Part shown: positions 8,261-16,003 of the stretch, piece after piece
Position numbering within the stretch: position 1 is the stretch's first letter
How the letters are laid out: every line of letters starts with the position of its first letter
Made by a program: the position numbers and the translations under genes
The notes under the pieces: generated by a model
Databases searched by the model: none
The model's input: only the letters and a program-made list of their open reading frames with translations
Told to the model about the DNA's origin: nothing
Assembly: GCF_049445795.1 (NCBI RefSeq)
Contig: NZ_JBMSDT010000001.1
Span: 496,001-560,000, forward strand
Origin: Larkinella sp049445795
Lineage (GTDB): Bacteria; Bacteroidota; Bacteroidia; Cytophagales; Spirosomataceae
Reading direction: 5' to 3'
Length of the DNA stretch: 64,000 bases

Positions 8261-9769
8261 ATGCCCCACTCGCCCTTACTTTCTTTTCAGAATGCCAGTG
8301 TTCGTCGGCCGACCGGACCGGTTCTTCACCACCTCGACTGGTCGCTCCGGCCCGGCGAACACTGGGCCATTCTGGGCCCGACGGGTTCGGGTAAAAGCTC
8401 GTTGCTGGATGCGCTGAGCGGGCGGTTGCCGGTCGCGAGCGGCATGTACGAGCATCCGGTTGGCGCACTGCGGGAGGTCGTGGAGCGGGTGGCTAATGAT
8501 TACCAGTTCGACCGGCATGTGGCTTCGGCCGCTCAATTTTACCAGCAACGGTTTAACGCCGATGCCGCCGAGGAAGCGCCCACGGTTTGGGAGGTCTTGC
8601 AACACCAGGTAAAACCGACCGGCACCGTCGATGAACATTCCGTCAGCTTACCCCCACCGGCTTACCCGGAGGACTGGCTGGCGGAAGTAGCTGACTGGGT
8701 GCAGATTACACCCCTGCTCGACCGGCGGCTGACTTCGCTGTCCAACGGCGAAACCCGCCGGACGCTGCTGGCCCGCTCGCTGCTGCGCCGACCCCGGATT
8801 CTGCTGCTCGACAATCCGTTCGGTGGTCTGGATACCCAAAGTCGCGAGCGGTTGCACGGCATTCTGAACCGCATTGCCGCCGAAGGCACCACGCTCGTGC
8901 TGGTGACGACGCCCCGCGAGATTCCGGCCGGCATCACCCATGTGCTCGAACTAGCCGAAGGACAAATCGCCTGGCAAGGCCCCAAAGACCTACTGCCTTC
9001 CCTGCCCGAAACCGCTCCGGAGACCCTGACCGACCCGGGCCTGCTCCCCCGCTGGCTGAACACCGCACCGACCCGGTTTGCGTACGCGATCCGGATGCGG
9101 AATGTGTCGGTGCGTTACGGTGAAAAAACCGTATTAAGTGACATCAACTGGGAAGTACGCCGGGGCGAAAAATGGGCGGTTTTAGGCCCGAACGGCTCCG
9201 GAAAATCCACGCTGCTCAGTTTGATTACCGCCGATAACCCGCAGAGCTACCGCAATGATTATGAACTATTTGACCGAAAGCGCGGCACGGGCGAAAGCAT
9301 CTGGGACATCAAACGCAACCTCGGCTTTGTATCGCCTGAACTGCATCTCTACTTTCCCCGTGAGCAGGCGGTCTGGAAGGTCATCGCTTCGGGCCTGTTC
9401 GACACGGCCGGTTTGTTCCGGAAACCGACATCGGAGCAGCAGGAGCAAGTAGATTTTGTGCTCGATCTGCTGCGCATCCGGCACCTGCGCGAGAAGCGGC
9501 TAGCCCAGCTCTCGACCGGCGAACAACGCTGGGTGCTGCTGGCTCGCGCCCTCGTGAAAAACCCGCCCCTACTCGTGCTCGACGAACCGTGCCAGAACCT
9601 CGACCCGCCCCACATCGCCCGGTTTCGGGATCTGGTGGATGAACTTTGTCAGTCGCCCGACCGCACGCTGTTGTACGTTTCACACTATGCCGAGGAGATT
9701 CCGCGCTGCGTCAACCGGGTGCTGAGGCTGGATTTGGGGAAAGGAACGGTGGGGAGGATGGAAGGATAA
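8261..9769 (+). CDS. Duplicated ABC ATPase, ModF/PhrA-like
   Basis: A 502-residue protein made of two ABC ATPase halves with no membrane domain. First half: Walker A GPTGSGKSS, signature LSNGETRR, Walker B RILLLDNPFGGLD. Second half: Walker A GPNGSGKST, signature LSTGEQRW, Walker B LLVLDEPCQNLD. Both halves keep intact nucleotide-binding motifs, although D-loop/Walker B acidic positions in the first half are DN rather than DE. The architecture matches ModF (formerly PhrA), a poorly understood cytoplasmic ATPase found near molybdate transport genes in some bacteria; no molybdate genes are seen here. It is a stand-alone gene followed by a long inverted repeat. Confidence 0.88.
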   Translation: MPHSPLLSFQNASVRRPTGPVLHHLDWSLRPGEHWAILGPTGSGKSSLLDALSGRLPVASGMYEHPVGALREVVERVANDYQFDRHVASAAQFYQQRFNADAAEEAPTVWEVLQHQVKPTGTVDEHSVSLPPPAYPEDWLAEVADWVQITPLLDRRLTSLSNGETRRTLLARSLLRRPRILLLDNPFGGLDTQSRERLHGILNRIAAEGTTLVLVTTPREIPAGITHVLELAEGQIAWQGPKDLLPSLPETAPETLTDPGLLPRWLNTAPTRFAYAIRMRNVSVRYGEKTVLSDINWEVRRGEKWAVLGPNGSGKSTLLSLITADNPQSYRNDYELFDRKRGTGESIWDIKRNLGFVSPELHLYFPREQAVWKVIASGLFDTAGLFRKPTSEQQEQVDFVLDLLRIRHLREKRLAQLSTGEQRWVLLARALVKNPPLLVLDEPCQNLDPPHIARFRDLVDELCQSPDRTLLYVSHYAEEIPRCVNRVLRLDLGKGTVGRMEG

Positions 9770-9787
9770 AGATGAATGATAAATCAA

Positions 9788-9859
9788 AACTGTAGAACGC
9801 CAAATGTAAAAGTGGCCGATTGGCAGAGCTTACACTTTTACATTTGGCGCTCTACAGTT
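9788..9859. repeat. Long inverted repeat between convergent genes
   Basis: Arms 9788-9814 and 9833-9859 are complementary over 27 bp with one mismatch and an 18-nt loop. It lies just after the ModF-like gene and 15 bases before the stop of the ZU5 lipoprotein on the other strand. It is long for a terminator and not GC-rich, though it could terminate both transcripts. Confidence 0.85.
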
Positions 9860-9874
9860 AATATTTTACATTTT

Positions 9875-11137
9875 TCACTGATTCGGCATAGCCCGGACAA
9901 AAAACTCACCCGTAATGGGTGGGCCGGACTTGGTGCAATTGGCATCGTAATCGATGAGATTCCCCGAAATCGTCCCCTTTACAAATTTGCCCGGTTCGTA
10001 CCGCTCGAAGACGACCTGCCCGTTGGCAATCATATCTTCACCATCACAGTTGTCGTGCCCGGAATCATACTGTTTGCCCCCGTTGAACTCGAAGTTGACC
10101 CGGCATTTGCCCGGCTCCGAATCGTAGTAAAACCGCAAGGCGCTGCCTTCTTTCCCGTTGCTAAAGTTAATGCTGAACATTTCCGTCCCGTTCCCACCGA
10201 CAATGGCCGAGTACTCCGGTTCCTCGTCGTTCAGGTAGACGCCCAGGTTATAGATTCGCTCCTGCCCCAGGAAGTTGATCTTGATGTAACCGGGGCCAAT
10301 AAAAAACTCCCGCACCAGAATCAGTTTAACCGGACTATTCCCGAACGTCAGCTCCACGGAAATCGTCACCGGGTTCTGTTTGGGCATCGAACGCGGGGCA
10401 GTGTAAGTTGCCTTGTAGGGCTGGGGAGTCAGGGTTCCGTCGCCGATCAGTGACCATTTTGTGCCGGAATTAGGGGCGGTTTTGGTGATCAGCGGTTCTT
10501 CAGCCGTTCCGGTCAGGGCGGCTATCTGGACAATCTCCAGTGTAACCGTTTCCCCGTAGTTCAGGAAACCGAAGTTGTTTCCGCCTTCGGTAACCAGGTA
10601 AAACTCCTCGAACAGGCTCCAGTCGCTAAAGTGCGGCATTGGTACCGATACCTCCCGCTTTCTGATATCCACCTGTTTTCCGGGCACGGCATACCAGATT
10701 TTATTCGTGCGCTGGTAGGCAACCCCCAGGGACGACGGAGCGCTGTCGCTAACGTCGGCATCCGTATACTGAAACGTCAACACCGCCGGTTTGCTGAACT
10801 GGAGCCCGTCGGGCAAAAACCGGTAAGCCGTACCAACGCCGTGGGGGGTATGGTTGCTGATGGGCTGAATGGAAATGGCCGTGGCTTTATCCACCGCCCC
10901 GGCCGGTATGGTGAGCTGCACGCGCCCGTCGGCTGTCGCCAGGCTCCCCCCTTCCGGCCCGATGAGTTTGCTGACAACAGCTCCCTGCGGTTGCCCGACT
11001 TCCGTAACATCGCCCGTCGGGTTGGGCTGCTCCGTTCCCGGTTTTTCAGGATCGGGCTCATTCTGATTGGGTTGACAGGCACTCAGGCTGACCAGGACTA
11101 CCCAGCCGGCCAGCAGGTAAACGATTCCTTTTAACAT
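9875..11137 (-). CDS. ZU5-domain lipoprotein
   Basis: A 420-residue lipoprotein. The start is set at the ATG whose product begins MLKGIVYLLAG, because this gives a compact signal peptide with a lipobox LSAC (Cys21); the longer frame adds 23 non-signal residues. A Pro/Glu/Asn-rich linker follows. A ZU5 domain then spans roughly residues 55-150 (GGSLATADGRVQLTIPAGAV is the signature strand pair), and beta-rich sequence with no recognised family fills the rest. ZU5 domains mediate protein contacts in surface proteins of Bacteroidota. No enzymatic residues are apparent. It probably sits at the cell surface as a monocistronic unit. Confidence 0.82.
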   Translation of the reverse strand: MLKGIVYLLAGWVVLVSLSACQPNQNEPDPEKPGTEQPNPTGDVTEVGQPQGAVVSKLIGPEGGSLATADGRVQLTIPAGAVDKATAISIQPISNHTPHGVGTAYRFLPDGLQFSKPAVLTFQYTDADVSDSAPSSLGVAYQRTNKIWYAVPGKQVDIRKREVSVPMPHFSDWSLFEEFYLVTEGGNNFGFLNYGETVTLEIVQIAALTGTAEEPLITKTAPNSGTKWSLIGDGTLTPQPYKATYTAPRSMPKQNPVTISVELTFGNSPVKLILVREFFIGPGYIKINFLGQERIYNLGVYLNDEEPEYSAIVGGNGTEMFSINFSNGKEGSALRFYYDSEPGKCRVNFEFNGGKQYDSGHDNCDGEDMIANGQVVFERYEPGKFVKGTISGNLIDYDANCTKSGPPITGEFFVRAMPNQ

Positions 11138-11304
11138 GGTTCTTTTTAAGAAATAGGGATGTATTTGTTGTTCTGACACGGGCTTTCGCCGGAACAAAAG
11201 TGCCATCCTGTCTTAAAAGAACCGATGAAAAATCGACTGATTTGTGAAAACTAAAAACCGGATTGTAAAATTGCTGTACTGAGCTGAAAACCGTATCCGA
11301 CGTT

Positions 11305-12402
11305 TTAGTTCTTCATCCTGGCCATTGCCACGGCAATTTTGGAATCTGCCGTGCCGTAATACAGAAACCAGCGCCCTTTGTACGGAACCAGCCCTTCGAT
11401 GAAGCAAACATGATTGACCTGACCGACGATCTCATACGGTTGATCCGGTTTTAGGAAATAGGTTTCCGAACGGTCGAGGAGTTTGGTGGGTTCGTTCGCA
11501 TCAAACAGCAGTTGTCCGGCCGCGTAGGTCCCGTCGGGCAAATCCCGGTCACCGTTCTTGTCGTGGTTCATGCCGTTGTAGAGCAGCACAATCCCGTTCT
11601 CGGTCAGCAACGCGGGCGGACCGGGCTCGAGCAGCCGCGAATCGTGCTTGCCGTTCCGCCGTTCGGCCACCGGAAAAAGCTTGCCGTTCGGGGTTTCCAC
11701 GGGTGTCCAATGAATCAAATCCGGAGACGAAGCGCAATACAACTGCGGCTGATCACCCCAATACATCCAGTACTTATCCCCGATTTTTTGGGCTACCAAC
11801 CGACTCCCCACACGTTTGCACACAATCGAACCGGATTTTGACCACTCGTTGCGGTATTTCAGGTCATCGAACGCCAAACCCTGTTTTTTCCAGGAAATCA
11901 GGTTTTTCGACGTGGCCACGCAAAGCCGGGCTTTATCACCGTCGTAGGACGTATAGGTCATCACATACACCCCGTTCGGACTTTCGACAATCCGGGGATC
12001 TTCGCAACCACCCTCCCATTCGTAAACCTTCATCGGATCGTTGTCCGGATAAAAAACCGGCTTCGGACGGCGTTTGAAGTGAATACCGTCGCTACTGGTC
12101 GCCAGGCCCAGCCGCGAGGTTCCGGCGTGTTTGCCTACCGTGTCTTCGGCCCGGTAAATCAGGTGTATCTTTCCTTTTCGAACAACCACCGCCGGGTTGA
12201 AGACATCTTTCTCTTCCCAGCGCACGGTTTCGCCCCGGATCGGGCAGGCGAACGTCGTCGTATTCTGGGCCGTCAGAACCGGATTGGCAGCATTTTGCTT
12301 GACAAACTCACCCAGCATCCAGGGTTTGTAAGGCGACTGGGCCTGTGCAACCAGGCCGCACAGGCCGATGACTAAAGACAAAAAACGGGTACGCAGCATC
12401 AT
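11305..12402 (-). CDS. GH130-like mannoside phosphorylase/hydrolase, secreted
   Basis: A 365-residue protein with a signal peptide ending at AQAQ. The body is a five-bladed beta-propeller of the GH130/GH43-like type. Family landmarks include FNPAVVVRKGKIHLIYRAED, GCEDPRI (the catalytic Asp region of GH130) and SSPDLIHW. GH130 enzymes cleave beta-mannosides, mostly by phosphorolysis, but secreted members can be hydrolases; the signal peptide here favours hydrolysis, as phosphorolysis outside the cell would waste phosphate-sugar. It lies divergent from the GIN lipoprotein gene and near other glycan enzymes (GH127, GH1), without a polysaccharide-utilisation-locus receptor pair. Confidence 0.86.
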   Translation of the reverse strand: MMLRTRFLSLVIGLCGLVAQAQSPYKPWMLGEFVKQNAANPVLTAQNTTTFACPIRGETVRWEEKDVFNPAVVVRKGKIHLIYRAEDTVGKHAGTSRLGLATSSDGIHFKRRPKPVFYPDNDPMKVYEWEGGCEDPRIVESPNGVYVMTYTSYDGDKARLCVATSKNLISWKKQGLAFDDLKYRNEWSKSGSIVCKRVGSRLVAQKIGDKYWMYWGDQPQLYCASSPDLIHWTPVETPNGKLFPVAERRNGKHDSRLLEPGPPALLTENGIVLLYNGMNHDKNGDRDLPDGTYAAGQLLFDANEPTKLLDRSETYFLKPDQPYEIVGQVNHVCFIEGLVPYKGRWFLYYGTADSKIAVAMARMKN

Positions 12403-12546
12403 GTGATTCAGGAATTGATTGCAGGGTTTAGCGGTATGAATCCGAATTAAGTCGTTTCAGCCCTCAATATGCACAATTCAGTCGGTAAAAAATTGGCGAA
12501 CTGATCACCGGCTGCGAATTTTGGATCATAAACAACAAACAAACTG

Positions 12547-13296
12547 ATGAAATCTTTCCTGTATTTGACTGCCCTTCTGACGGCATTTGTTGCCGGTTTA
12601 TCGGGTTGCAACCGCGAAGACGTTGGCCCGCTTCAAGAAGGTGAAAAAGCTTTTCTGATTGCTAATTTTGACCGTCTCGAAGTCCACAGCGGCATGGATG
12701 TAACCGTCACCCAGGGCAGTGGCATTAAAATTATGGCCAAAGGCGACCAGCGTAACCTGGATGATCTGGAAGTCGAAAACCGCAACGGCACGCTCTATAT
12801 TAACTACCGGAACTTCAAAAACCGGAAGTATGCGACCGCCTTCACCATCAGCATGCCAACACTCCGGGGCGTCAAGTATACGGGCGGAGTCCATGGTACG
12901 GTGCAGGGCTTTGCTGATTTAGCCAATCTGGACGTTGATTTGTCTGGTGGCTCGCACGGGAACTTCGAAGTGATTGCCAAACGCACCGACATTGTTGCTT
13001 CCGGCGGCTCTAAAGTCACCTTTACCGAACCCAAAGTCACAACGGGCGGAGATGATTCCATTCTCAGCCTGATCGACCAGGTAACACTGGATGTATCCGG
13101 CGGTTCTAAAGTCATGGCCTTCGAGTATCCGGCCCATCGGGTCACAGCGAAAGCATCGGGCGGCAGCCAGGCCGAAGTGAATGCGACCGAATCGCTGACG
13201 GCCGAAGCCAGTGGGGGCAGCAAAGTCCGCTACCGGGGCAATCCAGCCAACCTCAACCAGAATACGAGCGGGGGCGGCAAGGTCGAACGCGACTAA
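12547..13296 (+). CDS. GIN-domain (DUF2807) lipoprotein
   Basis: A 249-residue lipoprotein: signal peptide and lipobox LSGC (Cys21), then a right-handed beta-helix of the GIN/DUF2807 type. The repeating unit is visible as VDLSGGSHGNF, IVASGGSKVTF, LDVSGGSKVMA, AKASGGSQAEV and AEASGGSKVRY, one rung every 20-25 residues. Such proteins are common surface or outer-membrane lipoproteins in Bacteroidota; adhesin-like roles have been proposed but not proved. The stop codon directly abuts a perfect palindrome at 13297, which probably ends the transcript. Confidence 0.9.
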   Translation: MKSFLYLTALLTAFVAGLSGCNREDVGPLQEGEKAFLIANFDRLEVHSGMDVTVTQGSGIKIMAKGDQRNLDDLEVENRNGTLYINYRNFKNRKYATAFTISMPTLRGVKYTGGVHGTVQGFADLANLDVDLSGGSHGNFEVIAKRTDIVASGGSKVTFTEPKVTTGGDDSILSLIDQVTLDVSGGSKVMAFEYPAHRVTAKASGGSQAEVNATESLTAEASGGSKVRYRGNPANLNQNTSGGGKVERD

Positions 13297-13327
13297 CCCT
13301 GACAGCGCCGGCCCGGCGCTGTCAGGG
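13297..13327. repeat. Perfect palindrome downstream of GIN gene
   Basis: CCCTGACAGCGCCGG and its exact complement meet around a single base (15-bp arms). It starts right after the TAA of the GIN gene. There is no T tract. A related sequence (CTGTCAGGG arms) lies at 14137-14182 on the other side of the res-xre cassette. Confidence 0.85.
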
Positions 13328-13388
13328 ATTTCATGGCGTCAAGATTCGTCGCGCCACAGTCGCCGTTCGATGGGAAACGGTTCCTGCT

Positions 13389-13622
13389 TCACCACCCGGA
13401 CTCCGGCACTTCCAGGGTGAACAGAACCAGTTTCGGCAACTTCTCGTACCTCACCAGGGGCTGATGCACCAGCGATTCTACCAACGCCAGTGCCGGTGAA
13501 GAAGTTGAATATAACAGCGGAAAGCCTTTTGGATTCCAGCGTCCACCAAACAGCCGCGCCCCTTCGGTAGCCAGCGGATCAGTAGCGTAGTTAGCTTTCA
13601 CCGTTCGGTAAACCCTCAGCAT
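13389..13622 (-). CDS. RES-domain toxin, C-terminally truncated
   Basis: 77 residues that start like a RES-domain toxin: LRVYRTVKANYATD, then GGRWNPKGFPLLYSTSSPAL and ALVESLVHQPL. These cover the conserved Arg/Tyr/Glu-bearing front half of this NAD+-degrading toxin fold. Full RES proteins are about 150 residues. Here a TGA follows LEVPESGW, and only about 60 bases remain before the GIN-side palindrome, so the back half is missing rather than hidden in another frame; a short +1-frame tail (VVKQEPFPIERRLW) does not look like RES sequence. It lies 3 bases downstream of its xre antitoxin, the usual order. Probably an inactive toxin remnant. Confidence 0.65.
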   Translation of the reverse strand: MLRVYRTVKANYATDPLATEGARLFGGRWNPKGFPLLYSTSSPALALVESLVHQPLVRYEKLPKLVLFTLEVPESGW

Positions 13623-13625
13623 GTC

Positions 13626-14036
13626 CTACCCGACTATGCCGTGTTCGATTCGGCCCAGCACGTCGTTCACCAACCCAAAACCGGTTGCCGTGTCGAGCAA
13701 CTGAATCGGCGACTGGCTGTTCAACTCGCGGATGGGCGACCGCAACCACTCAGCAAGGGTTTCAGCATCCTCGTCAAAAACATCCAGTTCGTGCCGCAGC
13801 AGGTTGGTTAGCAGCAGTAGCCGTTCCGAAGCATCACGGGACATCCGCTCGTTGGGCTTAAGCCGGTGCAGGTTACGATCTGACATATTCAGAATGCGGG
13901 CCATTTCCTTGTCGGTTAAGCCAGCCAGGTCGGCTACCTGATCGGCTTCAAACCGTAGCACGCCTTGTCGCGACTTATTGATCACATCGTAAGGTGCATA
14001 AATCGTCGTTTGCGGTGGAAAGGTTGAATTAGTCAT
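13626..14036 (-). CDS. Xre/MbcA/ParS-type antitoxin (DUF2384)
   Basis: 136 residues from the ATG at 14036 (product MTNSTFPPQTT); a longer frame from 14108 adds an unlikely Cys/His-rich lead. The first part contains a helix-turn-helix-like stretch (LTDKEMARILNMSDRNLHRL) and the C-terminal part has the toxin-binding DUF2384 region (NSQSPIQLLDTATGFGLVND followed by LGRIEHG). This is the standard antitoxin of RES toxins: it neutralises the toxin and represses the operon. Its cognate res gene follows after 3 bases but appears truncated. Confidence 0.85.
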   Translation of the reverse strand: MTNSTFPPQTTIYAPYDVINKSRQGVLRFEADQVADLAGLTDKEMARILNMSDRNLHRLKPNERMSRDASERLLLLTNLLRHELDVFDEDAETLAEWLRSPIRELNSQSPIQLLDTATGFGLVNDVLGRIEHGIVG

Positions 14037-14136
14037 AATCGTGCATTTTGTCGGTACTACAACCGCAATATGGCACACATCGTTCCTTGATGCAAGTACT
14101 GTATGCAAAGCTGACTTATCAACAGAACAGGCTAAA

Positions 14137-14182
14137 CCTTGACAGGGCCTGCAGCCGCTGTCAGGGTTTAGCCCTGTCAGGG
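14137..14182. repeat. CTGTCAGGG palindromic repeats upstream of xre
   Basis: CCTTGACAGGGC at 14137, GCTGTCAGGGTTTAG at 14157 and a third arm CCCTGTCAGGG at 14172-14182 can form alternative hairpins, followed by a T run (14183-14187). The arms resemble the palindrome at 13297-13327. Confidence 0.7.
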
Positions 14183-14220
14183 TTTTTGTGTGTTAAATGG
14201 CATAACCGGCCAAATTTCCC

Positions 14221-14228
14221 TACCTTTG
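14221..14228 (+). promoter_or_regulatory. -7 box TACCTTTG upstream of ABC-F gene
   Basis: Exact match to the Bacteroidota -7 consensus TAnnTTTG, 29 bases before the ATG. No good -33 TTTG at the usual 19-base spacing. Confidence 0.5.
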
Positions 14229-14257
14229 CGCTTCAATTCAATCCGGAGAACCTACGA

Positions 14258-15880
14258 ATGATTTCAGTACAAAACGTCTCGCTCCGATACGGCAAGCGGG
14301 TGCTCTTTGACGACGTCAATATAAAATTTACACCTGGCAACTGTTATGGCGTCATCGGCGCCAACGGCGCCGGGAAATCAACGTTCCTGAAAATTTTGTC
14401 CGGCGAAATCGAACCGCAGACGGGCGCTGTCACGATTACTCCGGGCGAACGGCTTTCGGTCCTGAAACAGAACCAGTTCGCTTACGACGAATTCCCGGTT
14501 TTGCAAACCGTGATCATGGGTAACGAGCGGCTGTATGCCATCACGCAGGAAAAAGATGCCCTGTACGCCAAAGCCGACTTCTCGGATGCCGACGGCGAGC
14601 GGGCGGCCGAACTTGAAGCTGAATTCGCGGAAATGAACGGCTGGGATGCCGAATCCGACGCAGCCTCGTTGCTGAGCGGTTTGGGCATCAAGGAAGACCT
14701 GCACTATAGCCTGATGGCCGACCTGAATGGCTCCGAAAAAGTGCGGGTTTTGCTGGCCCAGGCACTGTTTGGCAACCCTGACATTCTGCTGCTCGACGAA
14801 CCGACCAACAACCTCGACGTGGAATCGAGCATCTGGCTGGAAAACTTTCTGGCCAATTTTCAGAATACCGTCATCGTTGTGTCGCACGACCGGCATTTTC
14901 TGGACCAGGTCTGCACAAACATTGTCGACATCGACTTTTCGAAGGTCAAGCTGTTTACCGGTAACTATACTTTCTGGTACGAATCGAGCCAACTGGCGCT
15001 GAAACAACGGCAGGATCAGAACAAACGGACCGAAGACAAACGGAAGGAACTGGAAGAATTCATCCGGCGGTTTTCCGCCAATGCGTCTAAATCGAAGCAG
15101 GCCACCAGCCGCGCCAAACTGCTCGAAAAACTGACCATCGACGACATTGCGCCTTCGTCGCGGAAATACCCGTACGTCAACTTCAAACCGGAGCGCGAAC
15201 CAGGCGACCAGATTCTGACCGTCGAAGGATTGAGCTACACCAGCGAAGAAGGTGTCAAACTGTTTGACAACCTGTCGTTTTCGATGCAGAAAGGCGACAA
15301 AATTTTCTTCTTCAGCCGCGACGGCCTGGCCGTGACGGCTCTGTTTGATATTCTGGCGGGCGAACGCAAAGCCGACAAAGGCGAGTTCAAATGGGGCGTA
15401 ACGATCACGCCCTCTTACTTCCCGAACGACACGGGCCGCGACAAATACTTCCAGACCGACCTCAACCTGGTCGACTGGCTGCGGCAGTATTCGGCGGAAA
15501 AAGACGAGAGTTTCATCCGCGGTTTTCTGGGCCGGATGCTGTTTTCGGGCGAAGAATCCCTGAAAAAAGCAACGGTTTTGTCCGGAGGTGAAAAGGTGCG
15601 GTGTATGCTGTCGAAAATGATGCTGTCGAGTGCTAACCTGCTTGTATTGGACGAACCGACCAACCACCTCGACCTTGAATCCATCACGGCCCTAAACAAC
15701 GGTCTGATTGATTTCAAAGGACCGGTTTTATTTACCTCGCACGATCACCAGTTTGCGCAAACCATCGCCAACCGCGTCATCGAACTAGCGCCGAAAGGAC
15801 ACCTCGACAAGCTGATGACCTATGACGAATACCTTGTTGATGAGAAAGTTAAAGCGCAGCGGGACGCGTTGTACAAGTAA
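14258..15880 (+). CDS. ABC-F family ATPase (YbiT-like) with degenerate second Walker A
   Basis: 540 residues from ATG 14258, with two ABC domains and a charged linker (about residues 245-300), no membrane part: an ABC-F ribosome-associated ATPase. The first domain has Walker A GANGAGKST, a modified signature LNGSEKVR and Walker B DILLLDEPTNNLD. The second has signature LSGGEKVR and Walker B LLVLDEPTNHLD. At its expected Walker A the sequence instead reads FFFSRDGLAVTALF (about 350-363), with no GxxxxGK[ST]. Only one site can therefore bind ATP by the normal P-loop. From memory, Bacteroidota YbiT-like proteins share this trait, so it may be lineage-wide. A clean terminator follows at 15896. 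Confidence 0.92.
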   Translation: MISVQNVSLRYGKRVLFDDVNIKFTPGNCYGVIGANGAGKSTFLKILSGEIEPQTGAVTITPGERLSVLKQNQFAYDEFPVLQTVIMGNERLYAITQEKDALYAKADFSDADGERAAELEAEFAEMNGWDAESDAASLLSGLGIKEDLHYSLMADLNGSEKVRVLLAQALFGNPDILLLDEPTNNLDVESSIWLENFLANFQNTVIVVSHDRHFLDQVCTNIVDIDFSKVKLFTGNYTFWYESSQLALKQRQDQNKRTEDKRKELEEFIRRFSANASKSKQATSRAKLLEKLTIDDIAPSSRKYPYVNFKPEREPGDQILTVEGLSYTSEEGVKLFDNLSFSMQKGDKIFFFSRDGLAVTALFDILAGERKADKGEFKWGVTITPSYFPNDTGRDKYFQTDLNLVDWLRQYSAEKDESFIRGFLGRMLFSGEESLKKATVLSGGEKVRCMLSKMMLSSANLLVLDEPTNHLDLESITALNNGLIDFKGPVLFTSHDHQFAQTIANRVIELAPKGHLDKLMTYDEYLVDEKVKAQRDALYK

Positions 15881-15895
15881 TCAACTCCTCTTTTC

Positions 15896-15934
15896 ATGAG
15901 CCTGCTCGCCAGCGTGAGCAGGCTCATTTTTTTG
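15896..15934 (+). terminator. Rho-independent terminator after ABC-F gene
   Basis: Perfect 12-bp stem ATGAGCCTGCTC / GAGCAGGCTCAT with an 8-nt loop, followed directly by seven T residues. It rules out the ATG at 15896 as a start for the next gene. Confidence 0.9.
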
Positions 15935-16003
15935 CGTTTTTGGGTAGACCTGTCCCGGAGCAGGCTTATGGTATCGCGTACCAATCCCTTACCGACTCCC
16001 TCC

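Noticed and set aside
9776..10453. 225-codon + strand frame opposite the ZU5 lipoprotein gene
   Set aside because: Starts within the inverted repeat and matches no family; the minus-strand gene has a lipobox and ZU5 motif.
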